A DNA stretch of 64,000 nucleotides, taken from Larkinella insperata. Its GTDB lineage: Bacteria > Bacteroidota > Bacteroidia > Cytophagales > Spirosomataceae. A program made the translations under genes and the position numbers. Within the stretch, counting starts at the first letter, position 1; each line of letters starts with the position of its first letter. The notes beneath the pieces are model-generated. The model was given only the letters and a program-made list of their open reading frames with translations, did not search any database and was not told the DNA's origin. The stretch covers positions 5,167,501 to 5,231,500 of the forward strand of contig NZ_CP110973.1 of NCBI RefSeq assembly GCF_026248825.1, read 5' to 3'. Below are positions 42,987 through 51,732 of the stretch, in pieces.

Positions 42987-44840
42987 ATGAAAAAAAATCA
43001 TTGGCTTTTCTTTTTGCTCTGTTTTCCCTTCTGGGGGCTTGGGGCAAATACCACACTTCAATCAACTGAAATTTCTGCCGTCGTAGCTTCTCCGTCCATT
43101 ACGTATATACTATCCATGCCCGAACCGCAAACCCATTATTTTGTGGTGGAAATGCGGATATCGGGCGCAGCCGCCGGGGCCAAAACCTCATCAAACGGCT
43201 ATCTGGACGTTAAAATGCCGGTCTGGACGCCGGGCTCGTATTTGATTCGGGAGTACGCCAGGAACGTGGAAGGATTCCGGGCTACGGCGGGCAGCCAACC
43301 CGTGCGCTCCGAGAAGATTCGGAAAAATACCTGGCGGGTTTATTCGACCGCCGACCAGCTCTCTATTTATTATAAGGTATACGCGTACGAACTGAGCGTA
43401 CGGACCAGCTTCATCGACGCTTCCCACGGCTACCTGAACGGCGCCAGCGTTTTTATGTACTTGGATCACCTCCGCAGCCAGCCCCACCGGCTGGTGATTC
43501 AGCCCTACAAAGACTGGAAAAAGATTGCGACCGGTCTGCCCGCCGTGCCGGACCAGTCGAATACCTATGAAGCCGCCGATTACGACGTGCTGGTGGACAG
43601 CCCCGTTGAAATTGGCAACCACCACACATTTTCGTTTACGGCCGCGGGCGTGCCGCATACCGTGGCGATGTACGGCGATAACGTATACGACGACGCCAAG
43701 CTGGCCGACGACATGAAACGGGTTTGCGAGGAAACGTACCGTGTCATTGGCGAGCACCCCTGCCAGGATTATACCTTTATCATTCACCAGACGCCCACGG
43801 GCGGGGGCGGTCTCGAACACGCCAACTCCACCACGCTGCAGGTAACCCGCAACGCGTTTCTGAACGGAAAACTCTACCAGGATTTTCTGAGTCTGGTGGC
43901 CCACGAGTATTTTCATCTCTGGAACGTCAAACGGATCCGGCCCAAAGCCCTCGGTCCGTTCGATTACGAAAACGAAAATTATACGCACCTGCTGTGGGTG
44001 GCCGAAGGCATCACCAGCTTCTACCAGACCGCCATTTTACAACGCAGCGGTTTGATGACGTCCGACGCCTACCTGCGCTCGTTTACGGGCGAGATTACCG
44101 GAATTGAGAATTTGCCCGGCAACCGGGTTCAGTCCGTCGCCGAATCAAGCCTGGACGCCTGGATTAAGTATTACCGTCCCAACGAAAACTCGGTCAACAG
44201 CACGGTTTCCTACTACAGCAAGGGCAGCGTTCTGGGTGGGCTGCTCAACCTGGCGATCCTGACCAGCACCAACGGACAGAAAAAACTCGACGATGTGCTG
44301 CGCCTATTATATATTACGTATTATAAAAAGGAAAAACGCGGCTTTACGGACGACGAATTTCAGGCCGCCGTTGAGAAAATAGCGGGCAAAAAAATGGATG
44401 ATTTTTTCCAGAAGTACGTATTCGGTACCGAAAAAATCGACTACAACGGTTTTCTTAACCCGGTGGGCCTGCAATTGGTCGACGCCAGTGCCAGCAAACA
44501 GGATGCGTATCTGGGCGCAATGACCCGGTTTGCTGATGGAAGACTGACGGTTACCTCCGTCCGGCGGGACTCACCGGCCTGGACTAGCGGTCTCAACGTT
44601 AACGACGAGCTTATTTCCATCGACAACCTGCGGGTTAGCAACGACCTCGACCGGATGCTGGACAATTATCACCCGGGGCAAACCATTTCCGTGCTGGTTA
44701 GCCGCAGCGGGCAGACCAAAACCTTGTCCATGCAGCTCATCGGCAACCCGCTGGCCGCGTACCGGATTCAACCCGTTGCCAGCCCCACGCCGGAGCAGAT
44801 GAGTCTGTATAAAAAATGGCTCCTGGTGGCGGGGAATTAA
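42987..44840 (+). CDS. M61 glycyl aminopeptidase family metallopeptidase with PDZ domain
   Basis: A 617-residue zinc peptidase with a signal peptide (NHWLFFLLCFPFWGLGANT). The N-terminal beta domain (about 30-205) contains VKMPVWTPGSYLIREYARNV, the M61 start. The gluzincin site HEYFH has His306, Glu307 and His310, followed by LWNVKRIRP and the third-ligand Glu in LLWVAEGITSFYQ. A C-terminal PDZ-like domain (about 500-595) shows RRDSPAWTSGLNVNDELISI. Likely periplasmic or cell-surface turnover of peptides with small N-terminal residues. The last bases overlap the end of the convergent small gene by 4 nt. Confidence 0.93.
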   Translation: MKKNHWLFFLLCFPFWGLGANTTLQSTEISAVVASPSITYILSMPEPQTHYFVVEMRISGAAAGAKTSSNGYLDVKMPVWTPGSYLIREYARNVEGFRATAGSQPVRSEKIRKNTWRVYSTADQLSIYYKVYAYELSVRTSFIDASHGYLNGASVFMYLDHLRSQPHRLVIQPYKDWKKIATGLPAVPDQSNTYEAADYDVLVDSPVEIGNHHTFSFTAAGVPHTVAMYGDNVYDDAKLADDMKRVCEETYRVIGEHPCQDYTFIIHQTPTGGGGLEHANSTTLQVTRNAFLNGKLYQDFLSLVAHEYFHLWNVKRIRPKALGPFDYENENYTHLLWVAEGITSFYQTAILQRSGLMTSDAYLRSFTGEITGIENLPGNRVQSVAESSLDAWIKYYRPNENSVNSTVSYYSKGSVLGGLLNLAILTSTNGQKKLDDVLRLLYITYYKKEKRGFTDDEFQAAVEKIAGKKMDDFFQKYVFGTEKIDYNGFLNPVGLQLVDASASKQDAYLGAMTRFADGRLTVTSVRRDSPAWTSGLNVNDELISIDNLRVSNDLDRMLDNYHPGQTISVLVSRSGQTKTLSMQLIGNPLAAYRIQPVASPTPEQMSLYKKWLLVAGN

Positions 44841-45085
44841 TCAAACTCATGCCGCTCAAGGGTATTCATAAAATCTTCGTGCATCTGGGCGAACCGCTCG
44901 TTCACCCGTTGCAGGAAGGTTTCATCCACCAGCCGGGTTACCTCGTCTACGGAACTAACGTCCATTTCACTGATCTTATAGGTTTGTTCGTACATTCCTG
45001 CTTCAATTTTAATCAGGTATTTGTTATTCCAGGCGTACAGGCCAACTCGGAACGACGGATGCGGAATTTCTTTTATATAGCGCAT
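44837..45085 (-). CDS. Small conserved-looking protein, 82 aa
   Basis: An 82-residue protein without signal or membrane segment. It starts with beta-strand-like sequence (IPHPSFRVGLYAWNNKYLIK, IEAGMYEQTYKISEMDVSSV) and ends in a long helix (TRLVDETFLQRVNERFAQMH). The pattern is that of a compact folded domain, and codon use looks like that of real genes. I do not recognise a named family. It converges with the M61 gene with a 4-nt overlap and is divergent from the TPR lipoprotein gene. Confidence 0.72.
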   Translation of the reverse strand: MRYIKEIPHPSFRVGLYAWNNKYLIKIEAGMYEQTYKISEMDVSSVDEVTRLVDETFLQRVNERFAQMHEDFMNTLERHEFD

Positions 45086-45140
45086 TTTGTTACCATTTAA
45101 CAGTGTTAGGTTGCATTTTAGTTGCCATTCTCTTAATTCG

Positions 45141-46187
45141 ATGAACCGATCTACCTTTCAACAACTACTGTCTTTTTTCGTCCTGATGGCTTACGGCGGG
45201 TATTTCCTGGGCTGCTCAAACTCGGATAACAGCGAGGCAGTCGTGTTTTTTCAACGGGCAAATTTAGCGTTCAAATCCGGTGAACACCGGCAGGCCATCA
45301 AGTTTTACAACGAAGCCATCGAAAAAAATCCGGACTTCGCCGATGCCTACAACAACCGGGGGCTGGCCAAATACCGGCTCGGCAATGCCGAAGAAGCGCT
45401 GGCGGATTACGACCAGGCCATCGAAAAAGACGCCGAATTCTGGCAGGCTTACTTCAACCGGGCCGAAGTCCGGGCCGACCTGAACGACCTGAAAGGCAGT
45501 GCCGACGATTTGAAGAAAATTCAGACGGTTTACCGGGATTCGTCCTATTATTACGTCCGGTTGGGCAATCTCCAGATCAAGCAGGATGCCCAGTCGGCGG
45601 CCCAGGCTTCCTACGAGAAAGCCCTGGCGCTGGATCCGAAAAACGCCGAAGCCCTGACCAACCGGGGCGTCCTGTATTTTAATCAGAAGCAGTACGATCT
45701 GGCCAGGGCCGATTTTCAGCAGGCTACCCAACTAAATCCCAAGCAGCACTTCGCTTTCAACAACCTGGGAATCATTCTGGCTCGGGAAAAAAAATACGCC
45801 GAAGCCCTGGAACTGACGGACCGGGCTTTGGCGCTACAGCCGACCCAGCCGTATTACCTGAATAACAAAGGCTACCTCCTGCTCCAGTTGAATCGGCCGG
45901 AAGAAGCGCTCCGACTCATTGAGCAGTCCCTGAAGCTGGACGATCAAAACGGCTGGGCCCACCGCAATCTGGGGTTGTACTACCTAACCCAAAAGCAGAG
46001 TAATCAGGCGGTTATAGCTTTGAAGGAAGCCGAGCGGCTTGACCCGTCCATCGAAAACGTGTACGCTTATCTGGGCGGGGCCTACCAGCAATCCGGTGAT
46101 TTAGCCCTGGCGTGTCAGGCCTGGAAACGCGGGGCCAACGCTGGTGACCCGCTGGCCCAAGAAGAATTAGCGCGTAATTGCCGGTAA
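45141..46187 (+). CDS. TPR-repeat lipoprotein
   Basis: A 348-residue lipoprotein. The ATG at 45141 gives a signal peptide with lipobox YFLGCSNS; an upstream in-frame start at 45087 is less likely. Eight to nine TPR units follow, for example FYNEAIEKNPDFADAYNNRG, DYDQAIEKDAEFWQAYFNRA, SYEKALALDPKNAEALTNRG and YAYLGGAYQQSGDLALACQA. It should be anchored in a membrane facing the periplasm and serve as an assembly or docking protein. Its stop is only 2 nt from the end of the convergent menD. Specific partners unknown. Confidence 0.85.
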   Translation: MNRSTFQQLLSFFVLMAYGGYFLGCSNSDNSEAVVFFQRANLAFKSGEHRQAIKFYNEAIEKNPDFADAYNNRGLAKYRLGNAEEALADYDQAIEKDAEFWQAYFNRAEVRADLNDLKGSADDLKKIQTVYRDSSYYYVRLGNLQIKQDAQSAAQASYEKALALDPKNAEALTNRGVLYFNQKQYDLARADFQQATQLNPKQHFAFNNLGIILAREKKYAEALELTDRALALQPTQPYYLNNKGYLLLQLNRPEEALRLIEQSLKLDDQNGWAHRNLGLYYLTQKQSNQAVIALKEAERLDPSIENVYAYLGGAYQQSGDLALACQAWKRGANAGDPLAQEELARNCR

Positions 46188-46189
46188 CC

Positions 46190-47929
46190 TTACGGGTTTA
46201 GCTCCTTGACTAATCGTTTGTAGCGGTCAAATTCTTCGGCGTTCGTGCGTCGATCGGTTTCGATTTCCAGTAACCTGGGCCGTTCACCGGGGGCAAAAAA
46301 ATCCGGCAAAACGGCTTTCAATTCGGCGTACGAGGTTACTTTTTGGTAAACCATCCCTGCATCTTTGGCGGTATTTTCCGCCGACAGCGGCTGGCTGGTT
46401 TCAAAATACGCATCGAGCTCCGGCTGCCGGGAAGGCCCGTCGATAATCCGGAAGATATTTCCGCCGTGGTTGTTGAGTACAATCACGCGCAGGTTCTTTG
46501 GTACCAGATTGTTCCAGAGCGCGTTCCGGTCGTAGAAAAAAGCCACATCCCCAATCAGGGCCGTAACGGTTTTCGAGGTTGTTAAAGCCGCGCCCACCGC
46601 CGTGCTCAAACACCCGTCGATGCCGCTGGTACCGCGGTTGGCAAACACTTCAACCAGCTGATTTTCATCCAGTCCTGACAAATTGACGTACCGCACGGGC
46701 ATGCTGTTGGCGACGTGAAGCTGGCTATCGGTCGGTAGCTGATCCAGCAGCCGCTGAACAACGGCCCACTCGTGAAAGACCGTCTCGTCTCGCAGAAACT
46801 GGCTCACCATTCGCGTCGCCTGGCGGTCCAGTGTCTGCCAAGTTTGCTGGTACCCATCATCCGAATCCGCTTCGTCGTCGTTACTCACAAACCGTTGATA
46901 ATCAACATCCGAAAATAGTTTTTCGAAGAAAGCCGTCGGGTCATGCGGAATCAATCGGGTCAGCGACTGGAACGGATCGGCCAGACGGGTGTGCGGCTGA
47001 ACCTGCCAATGCTGCCGGGGAGGGTGGCTGCGCAGGAAAAGCTTGAACTGCTTGGAGATAAACGACTGGCCGCAGGTTATCAACAGGTCGGGCCGGAGGT
47101 CTTCCCGGATTTGCTCATCCGACAGGTTCAGAAACACGTCGAGCTGGGTAATGAATTCACCGTTGCGCGGCAGGTTGGAAATCACATCACCCACGATGGG
47201 GGTCCGCCATTCTTCACTCATTTTTTTCAGAACCGCCAGCAGGGCCGGATCGTGCGGCCCCTGACCGATTGCAATCAGTTTTCGTTCCGCCGAATCCCAG
47301 TCGTCCTGCAACCGATGCCAGGTTTCGGGCGGGAGCGCCGGCATCGCCGGCAGTTGCTCAATCACCCGGACCGGACCAAACGCAAACGTTTCGTCGGCCG
47401 ACGGATACAGTGGCTCGCGCAGGGGCAGGTTGATGTGAACGGGGCCCCGCGGTTCGGTGCGCGCCAGATCAACGGCTTCGTTGGCAATCCGTTCGGCAAA
47501 CCAGCGGGCGTCGGGGTGCACAAAGTCGGCGGGCCATTCAAAGGACTGCTTGACGTGCTTACCGAAAATTTCGGTTTGGTAAATGGTCTGCCCGTCCAGT
47601 TGGTGCGTCCATTCCTTCGGGCGATCGGCGGTCAGGACCAGCAATGGGATTTCCTGAAAGTAGGCTTCGGCCACGGCGGGTGCCAGGTTGTACACCGCAC
47701 TACCCGACGTGCAGACAACAACAACCGGTTTCCGGATTTGCTGGGCGATACCAAGCGCGATAAAACCGGCGGACCGCTCATCGGCCACCACCCGCGTTGT
47801 CACCTGCGGGTGACGCGCCAGGGCCAGGGTTAGGGGGGCGCTGCGCGAACCGGGTGAAATAACGGCCTGTCGGATTTCCTTCCGAACACACAATTCGACT
47901 AAATCAAGTAGATGCTGATGAATGGCCAC
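46190..47929 (-). CDS. menD: 2-succinyl-5-enolpyruvyl-6-hydroxy-3-cyclohexene-1-carboxylate synthase
   Basis: A 579-residue thiamine-diphosphate enzyme that joins 2-oxoglutarate and isochorismate in menaquinone synthesis. The N-terminal domain begins with the characteristic VELCVRKEIRQAVISPGSRS and LALARHPQVTTRVVADERSA; further on are VVVCTSGSAVYNLAPAVAEA, ADRPKEWTHQLDGQTIYQ, and the ThDP-binding RGTSGIDGCLSTAVGAAL and ALIGDVAFFYDRNALWN. A GTG codon at 47929 is the start. Length fits the family. The other men genes are not in the window. A perfect inverted repeat lies 28 nt upstream. Confidence 0.95.
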   Translation of the reverse strand: MAIHQHLLDLVELCVRKEIRQAVISPGSRSAPLTLALARHPQVTTRVVADERSAGFIALGIAQQIRKPVVVVCTSGSAVYNLAPAVAEAYFQEIPLLVLTADRPKEWTHQLDGQTIYQTEIFGKHVKQSFEWPADFVHPDARWFAERIANEAVDLARTEPRGPVHINLPLREPLYPSADETFAFGPVRVIEQLPAMPALPPETWHRLQDDWDSAERKLIAIGQGPHDPALLAVLKKMSEEWRTPIVGDVISNLPRNGEFITQLDVFLNLSDEQIREDLRPDLLITCGQSFISKQFKLFLRSHPPRQHWQVQPHTRLADPFQSLTRLIPHDPTAFFEKLFSDVDYQRFVSNDDEADSDDGYQQTWQTLDRQATRMVSQFLRDETVFHEWAVVQRLLDQLPTDSQLHVANSMPVRYVNLSGLDENQLVEVFANRGTSGIDGCLSTAVGAALTTSKTVTALIGDVAFFYDRNALWNNLVPKNLRVIVLNNHGGNIFRIIDGPSRQPELDAYFETSQPLSAENTAKDAGMVYQKVTSYAELKAVLPDFFAPGERPRLLEIETDRRTNAEEFDRYKRLVKELNP

Positions 47930-47956
47930 GACGGTCTACCGGTTAATAAACACGAA

Positions 47957-48017
47957 GGTCGTCCGAAAAACCGTGGTAGCAGATGGACACTGCATTCCCG
48001 GTATTTTTCGGACGACC
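47957..48017. repeat. Perfect 14-bp inverted repeat between rpoD and menD
   Basis: Arms 47957-47970 and 48004-48017 (ggtcgtccgaaaaa and its complement) enclose a 33-nt loop. On the minus strand it follows the rpoD stop by 27 nt and precedes the menD start by 28 nt. It may end the rpoD transcript or control menD; no T run follows the second arm on the minus strand, although the arms themselves contain T5/A5. Confidence 0.65.
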
Positions 48018-48044
48018 CCGGCATGTACTCTAACTAATACGTTA

Positions 48045-48908
48045 CTACCCTAGATAAGTTTTCAGCGCTTTGGAACGAGACGTGTGGCGCAGCCGGCGAA
48101 TGGCTTTCTCCTTAATTTGCCGGACCCGCTCGCGCGTCAAGTTAAATTTTTCACCAATTTCTTCCAGCGTCATGGCGTGTTCGCCATTGAGACCGAAATA
48201 CAGGGTGATCACATCGGCTTCCCGTTGGGTCAGCGTCGACAGCGCCCTTTGCACTTCTTTCCGCAGCGAATCATTGATCAGGCCCGAATCGGGCTTATCT
48301 TCTCCGTCGTTTTCCAGTACATCGAGCAGGCTATTTTCTTCCCCCTGCACAAACGGCGCATCCATTGAAACGTGCCGACCCGAAATTTTCAGGGTATCCA
48401 CTACCTCGGCGGCCGAAATCTCGAGCACCGCGGCCAGCTCTTCCGGCGACGGCTCCCGTTCGAATTTTTGCTCCAGGTCGGAGAACGTTTTTGAAATCTT
48501 GTTCAGCGAACCTACCCGGTTGAGCGGCAGACGAACAATCCGTGACTGCTCGGCCAGGGCCTGCAGAATCGACTGGCGAATCCACCAAACGGCGTAGGAA
48601 ATAAATTTAAAACCCCGGGTTTCGTCAAACCGTTGGGCGGCTTTAATCAACCCCAGGTTTCCCTCGTTGATCAAATCGCCCAGCGACAAACCCTGGTTCT
48701 GGTATTGTTTTGCCACGGAGACGACAAACCGCAGGTTGGCTTTGGTCAGACGCTCGAGCGACAACTGATCGCCCTCGCGAATTTTCTGCGCCAACTGCAC
48801 TTCCTCGTCCGGCGTAAGCAGGTCCACTTTACCAATCTCCTGCAAATACTTGTCAAGAGATTGGCTCTCGCGGTTGGTAATCTGTTTGGATATTTTTAGC
48901 TGTCTCAT
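48045..48908 (-). CDS. rpoD: Primary RNA polymerase sigma factor, RpoD/SigA type
   Basis: A 287-residue sigma-70 of the short Bacteroidota form. Region 1.2 is SLDKYLQEIGKVDLLTPDEE; region 2 contains TKANLRFVVSVAKQYQNQG, LGDLINEGNLGLIKAAQRFD and GFKFISYAVWWIRQSILQAL; region 3 follows; region 4 shows VITLYFGLNGEHAMTLEEIG and FNLTRERVRQIKEKAIRRLR for -33 recognition. It directs transcription from the TTTG/TAnnTTTG promoters seen in this window. No acidic region 1.1 is present, as usual in this phylum. It lies downstream of pnp on the same strand but with a gap of about 120 bp. Confidence 0.95.
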   Translation of the reverse strand: MRQLKISKQITNRESQSLDKYLQEIGKVDLLTPDEEVQLAQKIREGDQLSLERLTKANLRFVVSVAKQYQNQGLSLGDLINEGNLGLIKAAQRFDETRGFKFISYAVWWIRQSILQALAEQSRIVRLPLNRVGSLNKISKTFSDLEQKFEREPSPEELAAVLEISAAEVVDTLKISGRHVSMDAPFVQGEENSLLDVLENDGEDKPDSGLINDSLRKEVQRALSTLTQREADVITLYFGLNGEHAMTLEEIGEKFNLTRERVRQIKEKAIRRLRHTSRSKALKTYLG

Positions 48909-49026
48909 GTACGGAATACTGCCTTCCGGCGGTCCGGTTTTATTACTACTTCATCAGGCTGAAAGCCGTCCCAAGTCCAATTAGTAACGAAATCGTAATC
49001 TGATCTTATACATTAAAAGTAACAAA

Positions 49027-51168
49027 TCAGGCTGGATTTTTGTTCACTGGCTTGGGAAGCAAAACTTTACGCGAAAGACGGTATTTTCCGGTCTTTTTGT
49101 CGATGTCGATCAGCTTAACCCGGACTTCTTCGCCGACTTCCAGAACGCCTTCCATGGTTTCCAAACGATCCCACTTAATCTCGGAAATGTGCAACAAACC
49201 ATCCTTGCCCGGCAGGAACTCGACGAATGCCCCAAACGGCATGATGGTTTTAACTTTTCCGTCGTAAATCTCACCGACTTCCGGAACGGTCGCAATGCCT
49301 TTAATCCGGGAGACAGCTTTGTCCATGCTGGTTTGATTCGTCGCAAAGATATTGACGTAACCGGCATTGTCTTTTTCTTCGATAACGATGGTGGCGCCGG
49401 ATTCTTTCTGAATTTCCTGAACCACTTTACCGCCCGGCCCGATAACGGCACCAATGAATTCGCGGTCGATTTTGATCGTAACCGCGCGGGGCGCGTGGGG
49501 TTTGAGATCCGGACGGGGAGCCGACAGCGTTTTGTTCATTTCGCCCAAAATGTGCAAACGGCCCGCCCGGGCCTGTTGCAGGGCTTCGGTCAACACATCG
49601 TACGACAAACCGTCCACCTTAATGTCCATCTGGCAGGCGGTAATTCCGGCCTCGGTTCCCGTTACTTTAAAGTCCATATCGCCCAGGTGATCTTCATCGC
49701 CCAGGATGTCGGACAGAACGGCGTATTTTCCGGCATTGTCGGTAATCAAACCCATGGCAATTCCGGCGACGGGTGCTTTGATTTTGACCCCGGCATCCAT
49801 CAGCGCCAGCGTTCCGGCGCAAACGGTTGCCATCGACGACGAGCCGTTGGATTCCAGAATATCGGAAACCACCCGAATGGTGTACGGATTATCAGCGTCC
49901 GGCGGCATCACTTTTTTCAGGGCGCGGTGGGCCAAATTTCCGTGACCGATTTCCCGGCGACCCGCCCCCCGGTTTGGTTTGACTTCACCCGTTGAAAAAC
50001 CGGGGAAATTGTAATGCAGCAAAAACTTGGCAAAACCCTGGTGCATTGCCTGATCCACAATCTGCTCGTCCATTTTCGTACCGAGCGTTACGGTGGTCAG
50101 CGATTGCGTTTCACCGCGGGTAAAAACGGCCGAACCGTGGGCCGAAGGCAGGTAATCGACCTCCGACGTGATTGTGCGGATTTCGTCCAGCTGACGGCCG
50201 TCGAGCCGGACCCGCTCGTCGAGTACCAGCCGGCGCGAAGCTTCCCACTGCACATCGTGGAAATAGGTTTTTGCCAGCGCCAGTTTCGCCGAATCTTCTT
50301 CCCCATTCGGGAACAGAATCGTTTTAAATTCTTCGAAAACCGCTTTAAACGACTCGCTGCGAACTTTCTTGTTTTTGTTGGCCAGCCGGGCCACCGCGTA
50401 TACTTTGTCGTACGTTTGCTGGTGGACAAACTGACGCAGTTCTTCGTCGTGGGTTTCGTGGCTGTACACCCGCTTCTGCTGTTTGCCAACGGCGGCTTCC
50501 AGTTCTTTCTGCGCAGCGCACTGCACTTTAATCACTTCATGAGCCGCTTTCAGAGCTTCAACCACTTCTTCTTCCGAACATTCATTCATCTGGCCTTCCA
50601 CCATACAAATGTCCTTCTCGGTAGCCGCTACGATCAAATCCAGCGTCGCCCGCTCCAGATCGGACGTGGTGGGGTTGATGCGGTATTCCCCGTCGACTTT
50701 TGCCACCCGTACTTCCGAAATCGGACCGTTGAACGGAATATCGGAAACGGCAAGCGCCGACGAAGCCGCCAGAGCCGCCAGGGCATCAGGCTGAACTTCC
50801 GGATCCGCCGAAATCAGGGTGATCATTACCTGGGTATCCGCATGGTAGTCGTCCGGAAAAATCGGGCGCAGCGCCCGGTCAACCAGCCGGCTAATTAATA
50901 TCTCGTGATCGCCCAACCGACCCTCCCGGCGCTGAAAGCTGCCCGGAATGCGCCCGGCTGACGCAAATTTTTCCTGATAGTCAACCGAAAGTGGCAGAAA
51001 ATCTGTGCCTTCTTTCGCTTCTTTGCTCGATACCACCGTTGCCAGCAACATGGTATCGCCCAGCCGAACGACTACGGCACCATCGGCCTGGCGGGCCAGC
51101 TTGCCCGTTTCGATGGTGATCGTACGTCCGTCAGGGAGGTTAATGGAGTGTGTGATGATTTGTGACAT
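49027..51168 (-). CDS. pnp: Polyribonucleotide nucleotidyltransferase
   Basis: A 713-residue 3'-5' phosphorolytic exoribonuclease that degrades mRNA and works as a trimer. Two RNase PH domains flank an alpha-helical domain: the first starts LPDGRTITIETGKLARQADG; the second contains RREIGHGNLAHRALKKVMP and SNGSSSMATVCAGTLALMDA with the catalytic Asp in EDHLGDMDFKVTGTEAGITA. The KH domain (IGAVIGPGGKVVQEIQKESG) and S1 domain (GKVKTIMPFGAFVEFLPGKD) follow. It lies downstream of rpsO, the classical arrangement, with a hairpin between them. Confidence 0.97.
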   Translation of the reverse strand: MSQIITHSINLPDGRTITIETGKLARQADGAVVVRLGDTMLLATVVSSKEAKEGTDFLPLSVDYQEKFASAGRIPGSFQRREGRLGDHEILISRLVDRALRPIFPDDYHADTQVMITLISADPEVQPDALAALAASSALAVSDIPFNGPISEVRVAKVDGEYRINPTTSDLERATLDLIVAATEKDICMVEGQMNECSEEEVVEALKAAHEVIKVQCAAQKELEAAVGKQQKRVYSHETHDEELRQFVHQQTYDKVYAVARLANKNKKVRSESFKAVFEEFKTILFPNGEEDSAKLALAKTYFHDVQWEASRRLVLDERVRLDGRQLDEIRTITSEVDYLPSAHGSAVFTRGETQSLTTVTLGTKMDEQIVDQAMHQGFAKFLLHYNFPGFSTGEVKPNRGAGRREIGHGNLAHRALKKVMPPDADNPYTIRVVSDILESNGSSSMATVCAGTLALMDAGVKIKAPVAGIAMGLITDNAGKYAVLSDILGDEDHLGDMDFKVTGTEAGITACQMDIKVDGLSYDVLTEALQQARAGRLHILGEMNKTLSAPRPDLKPHAPRAVTIKIDREFIGAVIGPGGKVVQEIQKESGATIVIEEKDNAGYVNIFATNQTSMDKAVSRIKGIATVPEVGEIYDGKVKTIMPFGAFVEFLPGKDGLLHISEIKWDRLETMEGVLEVGEEVRVKLIDIDKKTGKYRLSRKVLLPKPVNKNPA

Positions 51169-51322
51169 AATGAGAGAATAATACGCACAATAGCCGCTTT
51201 TTGAACTGATTGCTTCTCCTCAAAGACCGCAATAATTTTGACTACTCGCCGACCGCTCGTTCGGACCATCCGAACGGAAAGAACTCAATAAACGAAATCT
51301 ACTCAACCAGGTAAACATGAAA

Positions 51323-51351
51323 TCAGGGAACCTGTTTGAAAGATTCCCTGA
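51323..51351 (-). terminator. Hairpin between rpsO and pnp
   Basis: Perfect 8-bp stem (51323-51330 tcagggaa with 51344-51351 ttccctga) just after the rpsO stop. No long T run follows, so partial readthrough into pnp or RNase processing, as known at rpsO-pnp in other bacteria, is plausible. Confidence 0.6.
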
Positions 51352-51366
51352 CCGACACTGAAGGTT

Positions 51367-51642
51367 TTACTTCCGAAGCCCTAGTTCAGCAATAATGGCC
51401 CGGTAACGAGTTATGTCTTTCTTTATCAGATAGTCCAGCAACCGCCGGCGCTTACCGACTAGTTTGAGCAGGCCCAGCCGGGTGCCATAATCGTGTTTGT
51501 GAGTTTTCAGGTGCTCTGTCAGGTGGTTAATCCGGAATGTAAACAGAGCGATCTGAGATTCAGCCGACCCAGAGTCTTCCGTGGTTCTTTTGAACCCCTG
51601 AGCAGCAAAGATTTCTTGCTTTTTTTCGGTATTTAAATACAT
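51367..51642 (-). CDS. rpsO: 30S ribosomal protein S15
   Basis: A 91-residue S15 that binds the 16S rRNA central domain. The start MYLNTEKKQEIFAAQGF at 51642 is chosen over an upstream Met at 51666, since S15 is normally 88-91 residues and the promoter -7 motif lies at 51683-51690. Conserved stretches: DSGSAESQIALFTFRINHLT, HLKTHKHDYGTRLGLLKLVG and KRRRLLDYLIKKDITRYRAI. Upstream of pnp as in most bacteria. Confidence 0.97.
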   Translation of the reverse strand: MYLNTEKKQEIFAAQGFKRTTEDSGSAESQIALFTFRINHLTEHLKTHKHDYGTRLGLLKLVGKRRRLLDYLIKKDITRYRAIIAELGLRK

Positions 51643-51682
51643 CGTCAGACAGCTAAAATTTAACAAAAAATTGAATGAAATG

Positions 51683-51716
51683 CAAAATTACACTTTTTTT
51701 CTGTATGGTTGGAAAA
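51683..51716 (-). promoter_or_regulatory. Promoter of rpsO
   Basis: TAATTTTG on the minus strand (plus 51683-51690) matches TAnnTTTG; TTTTC (plus 51712-51716) 21 nt upstream is a weaker -33. The start would lie about 35 nt before the S15 ATG. Confidence 0.6.
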
Positions 51717-51732
51717 TCAACCGCAGTTTTTT

